DNA of 9,974 bases from Chthoniobacter flavus (lineage in GTDB: Bacteria; Verrucomicrobiota; Verrucomicrobiia; Chthoniobacterales; Terrimicrobiaceae), in contig CAMDOJ010000056.1 of the NCBI GenBank assembly GCA_945903555.1, forward strand, positions 1-9,974, given 5' to 3'. The notes beneath the pieces are model-generated. The model saw only the letters and a list, made by a program, of their open reading frames with translations. It did no database searches and was not told the origin of the DNA. The position numbers and the translations under genes were made by a program. This document shows positions 7,280 to 9,974 of the stretch, piece after piece. Position 1 is the first letter of the stretch; the number at the start of each line of letters is the position of its first letter.

Positions 7280-7513
7280 GACAAGAAATGCGGACCCAAC
7301 CAAACGCCCGCTGGAATAGAAGAACCGCCGTTTCCAATTTCCGCAAACGGCAGGAGGCCGAGGATCGCATAATAACTCGAGACTCTCACCAAAAGGACAA
7401 GTGCCCCAACTCAATCAAGGTAATATTTTCCCCCATCCTGACGACCGAGCGGTGCGTATCGCCCATTGAATTTTTAGGAAAGAGGATCAGGCCTATTGAG
7501 CGTGACCATATGG

Positions 7514-7534
7514 GACTCGTGAAAGTCACGAGTC
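7514..7534. other. Perfect 9-bp hairpin with a 3-base loop
   Basis: GACTCGTGA and TCACGAGTC flank a three-base AAG loop, with no mismatch. A further copy of GACTCGT lies at 7553-7559 in direct orientation. No T-tract follows on either strand, so an intrinsic terminator is unlikely. An operator, or a stem of an RNA, fits better. The structure is certain from the bases; the role is unknown. Confidence 0.6.
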
Positions 7535-7643
7535 AGCACTTACTGCAAAAATGACTCGTTGCCATCGTAAGCAGATCCAATTTGCTCCCTGTAGGCCATC
7601 ATTTGAAGGCCGATCACTTGGGAAACAAACCCATCTCCCTCCT

Positions 7644-7656
7644 GGGACTAAGTCCC
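7644..7656. other. Perfect odd palindrome GGGACT-A-AGTCCC
   Basis: Six-base arms surround a single central A, the form of a small operator for a dimeric regulator. It is about 200 bases before the plus-strand gene start and about 400 bases from secG, so the controlled gene is unclear. Confidence 0.4.
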
Positions 7657-7781
7657 CACTCGGCAAAAACGATCCCCCGCCTTTGGAAAGTCGACCAAAA
7701 GCGGTATTTTTTACCCCGAACGATTGGCAAAAAACCACGCAAAATCCGTTTGCAGAGTAGAAAAAAACTCGGCGCGGAAAT

Positions 7782-7800
7782 TGCTATGGTTAACCCATAG
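7782..7800 (+). promoter_or_regulatory. Possible extended -10 element overlapped by an inverted repeat
   Basis: TGCTATGGT (7782-7790) resembles an extended -10 (TG-n-TATGGT, four of six core matches) about 60 bases before the 480-residue gene. No good -35 is seen; an A7 run lies at 7761-7767. The inverted repeat CTATGG-TTAAC-CCATAG (7784-7800) covers the putative -10 and start point, as an operator would. A second palindrome, TTCGAGCTCGAA, lies at 7809-7820 in the presumed leader. Confidence 0.25.
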
Positions 7801-7851
7801 AAATTCCGTTCGAGCTCGAAGCCAGCCGGAACGAATTCATTCCTTTAAAAA

Positions 7852-9294
7852 ATGACCGAAAAAAACATCAATCCCCATTGGGAGGAAGCCACCGCTCTTT
7901 TGGATCTAGGGCTGAATGCGGAGGCTCTTTTGCTGGTTGAGCGCGTACTTGCAGGACCCTTGGATAGACATGTGCTGGCAACGGCATTGGAGGTTTTTAC
8001 CCGCCTCGGGATTTTCGATCGCGCCGCCCAAGTCGGTGACGCCCTTCTGAAGGGAGTTGACTGCTCGCAGGATGAAATTTTCCGCATTGCCCTTGCCTAC
8101 AACTATGCCGGTCGCCTCCAAGATTCCTACGATTTAGAAAAAATCACCACGGCGCACTCCAATGATGCCAGCGTAGTTCGCCTCTATGGCCTCGCATGCA
8201 AAGCAGCCCGACTGGATCGCCATACCGAGTCCCTGAGTTGCCTCCTCTCGTGCTTTCGCTACCACAATATCGGAAGTTGGGATGCTCACCGGAAGATTTT
8301 TCTTGATAGCGAAGTGGCTACACTTTGGGAAAAACTACCCACCTTGCCCATCAACCTCCGTCAGGCCATTCGCTATTGCAATCTGCCCTTCGATGAAATC
8401 TTGGAGCACAACGCGGATACCTTCCCCCTGCGGGCAGTCGATCACCTGGACTTGCTGGTGATGCCCCCCCGCTTCAAAAAACTCCTCCAACCGGCCTTCA
8501 ACACCTGCTTCGATGTCAACCCCCGCATGGAGGCCCGTCATCCACGCATTTATAGAGATTACGTTCGCTGGCAAGAATCACTCGTCCAACCCCGCCTCGA
8601 AGCTTTCCGTGCCTTGCGCGACCGGGTACGAGCCATCGTCATCGGGCAGCAAGTCCACTTTGCTCAATTCCAAGCCTCCCGCGGACGCATCGCCTGTGCG
8701 CGTAACCATCTTGTTTGTCACCTCGAACATTCGCCCGAAGCAACCCTCGAAAGTCTCCCCGATATAGAAGGCCTGCGTCCGTTGGTAAGCGAGTTTCGTG
8801 AGCAATACGCCGAATGCCCCGAGGCATTTCGCTACCTCATTTCCTGGCAATGCAAACGCGATCCCGAGAACTTTATTCGCGACGTCCACTCGGAAATGCC
8901 GGTGATCAATCACGATTCTGGTTACGCCCAACTTGCCCTTGGCTGCATGCAATACGGACTCGGCAATACAGCAGCGGCCATCGAACATTGGAAGGCCTGT
9001 GCAGATAAATGGCCTGAAGATGACGCCCCCCTCATGAATACAGCCATGCTCCTGAGTAGCGAAGATCGTTGGGATGAGGCCAACAAGATTATCGATCGCC
9101 TGCCAGACCAATGCCTGCAATCGACCCTTTGGAAAAATGCCTGCAATGCCATTCGCGAACGGCGCACATTTACTATCTCAACCAAAATTTACGCCACACA
9201 GAGCATTCCCACTCCAACCTTCGGCGGTCTTTACTCCGGGGCTGATGAGGAATTTCTCATGGAGCAGAAGAAATTCACCCCGATGAAATATTGA
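7852..9294 (+). CDS. 480-residue helical-repeat (TPR-like) protein of unknown function
   Basis: I do not recognise this protein. The N-terminal part (about 1-130) reads as paired amphipathic helices of TPR or TPR-like type, with repeated alternation such as EEATALLDLGLNAEALLLVE and RAAQVGDALLKG. A clearer TPR pair lies at about 358-425 (YAQLALGCMQYGLGNTAAAI, then MNTAMLLSSEDRWDEANKI). The middle (about 190-330) does not look like TPR; it is rich in Arg, His, Trp and Cys, with DHLDLLVMPPRFKKLLQPAF and a long basic helix QPRLEAFRALRDRVRAIVIG. There is no signal peptide or membrane segment, so a cytoplasmic scaffold or partner-binding role is likely but unproven. The ATG has no Shine-Dalgarno, only an A/T-rich lead. 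The long frame, the helical pattern and absence of a competing frame support it as a real gene. It stands alone on its strand, convergent with the PHP gene. Confidence 0.8.
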   Translation: MTEKNINPHWEEATALLDLGLNAEALLLVERVLAGPLDRHVLATALEVFTRLGIFDRAAQVGDALLKGVDCSQDEIFRIALAYNYAGRLQDSYDLEKITTAHSNDASVVRLYGLACKAARLDRHTESLSCLLSCFRYHNIGSWDAHRKIFLDSEVATLWEKLPTLPINLRQAIRYCNLPFDEILEHNADTFPLRAVDHLDLLVMPPRFKKLLQPAFNTCFDVNPRMEARHPRIYRDYVRWQESLVQPRLEAFRALRDRVRAIVIGQQVHFAQFQASRGRIACARNHLVCHLEHSPEATLESLPDIEGLRPLVSEFREQYAECPEAFRYLISWQCKRDPENFIRDVHSEMPVINHDSGYAQLALGCMQYGLGNTAAAIEHWKACADKWPEDDAPLMNTAMLLSSEDRWDEANKIIDRLPDQCLQSTLWKNACNAIRERRTFTISTKIYATQSIPTPTFGGLYSGADEEFLMEQKKFTPMKY

Positions 9295-9300
9295 AACTCC

Positions 9301-9316
9301 GCTCGCGATCGTGAGC
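9301..9316. terminator. Near-perfect palindrome between convergent stops
   Basis: GCTCGCGATCGTGAGC lies in the 27-base gap between the convergent stops at 9294 and 9322. It is self-complementary except for one position, which becomes a G-U pair in the plus-strand RNA. There is no T-tract, so a role as a weak bidirectional terminator is only a possibility. Confidence 0.25.
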
Positions 9317-9321
9317 CGATT

Positions 9322-9974
9322 TCAGCGTGTTGGAGAAGTTTTTGGGATCGAACGCCGATTGAGAAATCGGAACCAATTTCCGAAGTTTTTCTTCATTGCC
9401 TCACCGAAACTGAGGTAATTCCCATCGGGAGTCCCCCCGCATCGAAGGGCCTTTAGGAGGGCTGGAAGCGTGAGTTCATCAAGATCAAAGACAGTCGTGC
9501 TCACGCCCACCGCTGATTCATGATGAGCGTCACTGGCAGCGGTCATGGAGAGACCACGTTTTTTGGCATACGCCAGCGCCCGCTCATTCGCTCGACGCGC
9601 ACTGACCGCCGCATTGAACACTTCTAACACTTCGATATCGAGTTTATCCAAAATCTCCGCGCGTATGCCCGCCCGCCAACGATCAAAGGGGTGCGCCGGC
9701 ACGGCAACCCCTCCCGCTTTTTTGATTACTTCAAGTACCTCCAAGACTGGAAGCCCTTTCATGTAAGGCAGCGTCGCTCCAATGCAGAGCAAATGGCCTT
9801 CGGCCGTGCTGACTTCCACCCCGGGAATGAGAAGAAAACCTGCTGGCAGTTCCTTCCCCTTCAAATATTCGTGAGCTCCGCAGGAGTCATGATCCGTAAT
9901 GGCGAGTCCGCTCAACCCACGCTCTTGCGCCCTCGCGATCAACTCCTCCGGAGAGTTGCAAGCATCCTTGGAAA
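9322..9974 (-). CDS. PHP-domain metal-dependent phosphoesterase, 5' end beyond the window
   Basis: PHP-domain proteins are metal-dependent phosphoesterases, for instance the nucleotide phosphatases of the TrpH/YciV type and the histidinol phosphatases. The frame is open to the right edge and encodes 216 residues plus the stop. The first visible residues, SKDACNSPEELIARAQERG, are what normally follows the DLHxHSxF opening. The first HxH metal motif should therefore lie just outside the window, and a TTG start inside the window near 9942 is unlikely. Visible motifs are ITDHDS (about 25-30 of the visible part), PGVEVSTAEGH (50-60), PAHPFD, and SDAHHE near the C-terminal side. The segment with EVLEVFNAAVSARRANERAL resembles the PHP-associated C-terminal region. 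The protein is of the short, single-domain class, which argues against a DNA polymerase PHP domain. Substrate cannot be assigned. Confidence 0.85.
   Translation of the reverse strand, partial: SKDACNSPEELIARAQERGLSGLAITDHDSCGAHEYLKGKELPAGFLLIPGVEVSTAEGHLLCIGATLPYMKGLPVLEVLEVIKKAGGVAVPAHPFDRWRAGIRAEILDKLDIEVLEVFNAAVSARRANERALAYAKKRGLSMTAASDAHHESAVGVSTTVFDLDELTLPALLKALRCGGTPDGNYLSFGEAMKKNFGNWFRFLNRRSIPKTSPTR

Larger units (their letters stand above)
7239..7851. other. 613-base region without a convincing gene, rich in inverted repeats
   Basis: Short open frames exist on both strands (for example plus 7288-7554, plus 7582-7800 and minus 7526-7738). None shows a recognisable domain or ribosome binding site, and several overlap each other. 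I found no tRNA arms and no signatures of SRP RNA, RNase P RNA or tmRNA. The region holds perfect dyads at 7258-7267, 7328-7350 (CCGTTT and AAACGG arms), 7514-7534, 7644-7656, 7784-7800 and 7809-7820. There is also an imperfect tandem pair AGGCCATCATTTGA / AGGCCGATCACTTGG at 7593-7621. It presumably carries the promoters of secG and of the 480-residue gene; a structured RNA or a decayed gene is possible. Confidence 0.6.

Noticed and set aside
7288..7554. 88-codon plus-strand frame in the long gap
   Set aside because: It has no ribosome binding site and no recognisable domain, and its length is within chance for a 613-base gap.
7582..7800. Lys/Arg-rich 72-codon frame with TTG start, faintly reminiscent of a ribosomal protein such as bL28
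   Set aside because: The Cys-TGK opening and Thr-Lys-Arg core of bL28 are missing, there is no ribosome binding site, and basic residues are expected from A-rich non-coding DNA.
9322..9942. PHP gene starting at the TTG near 9942
   Set aside because: The frame continues upstream to the edge and encodes SKDACNSPEE, which is part of the conserved PHP N-terminus, so the start lies outside the window.

Overview
The window looks like a piece of a Gram-negative chromosome with moderate GC content. A Kdo transferase (waaA) and an AsmA-like envelope protein point to an outer membrane with lipopolysaccharide. A SecG with a long low-complexity tail, a large unrecognised helical-repeat protein and starts with almost no Shine-Dalgarno sequence would fit the PVC group, perhaps Verrucomicrobiota. 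That placement is inference from gene content and style; no rRNA or tRNA gene is visible to confirm it.

Layout. Bases 1-3286, minus strand: a compact envelope and ribosome cluster transcribed leftward in the order AsmA-like protein, rsmD, waaA. The last two overlap by ATGA, and waaA runs off the left edge. Bases 3323-4189, plus strand: a diacylglycerol-kinase-family lipid kinase, divergent from the AsmA-like gene with only 36 bases between starts. Bases 4191-7238, minus strand: secG, then panC, then nadB; panC and nadB overlap by ATGA, and nadB ends one base from the lipid kinase stop. Bases 7239-7851: a 613-base stretch without a convincing gene but with several perfect inverted repeats. Bases 7852-9294, plus strand: a 480-residue helical-repeat protein of unknown function. 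Bases 9322-9974, minus strand: a PHP-domain metal-dependent phosphoesterase, convergent with it and cut by the right edge.

How the genes fit together. Most of the window is housekeeping. WaaA, the AsmA-like protein, the lipid kinase and SecG concern the envelope, its lipids and protein export. NadB and PanC start NAD synthesis and complete pantothenate synthesis; both draw on aspartate, directly for NadB and through beta-alanine for PanC. RsmD modifies 16S rRNA. I found no clear defence system, mobile element, CRISPR array or new multigene system. The parts most worth a second look are the repeat tail of SecG, a canonical A AAA AAG slippery site at the end of the AsmA-like gene, the dyad-rich 613-base gap, and the unrecognised 480-residue protein.
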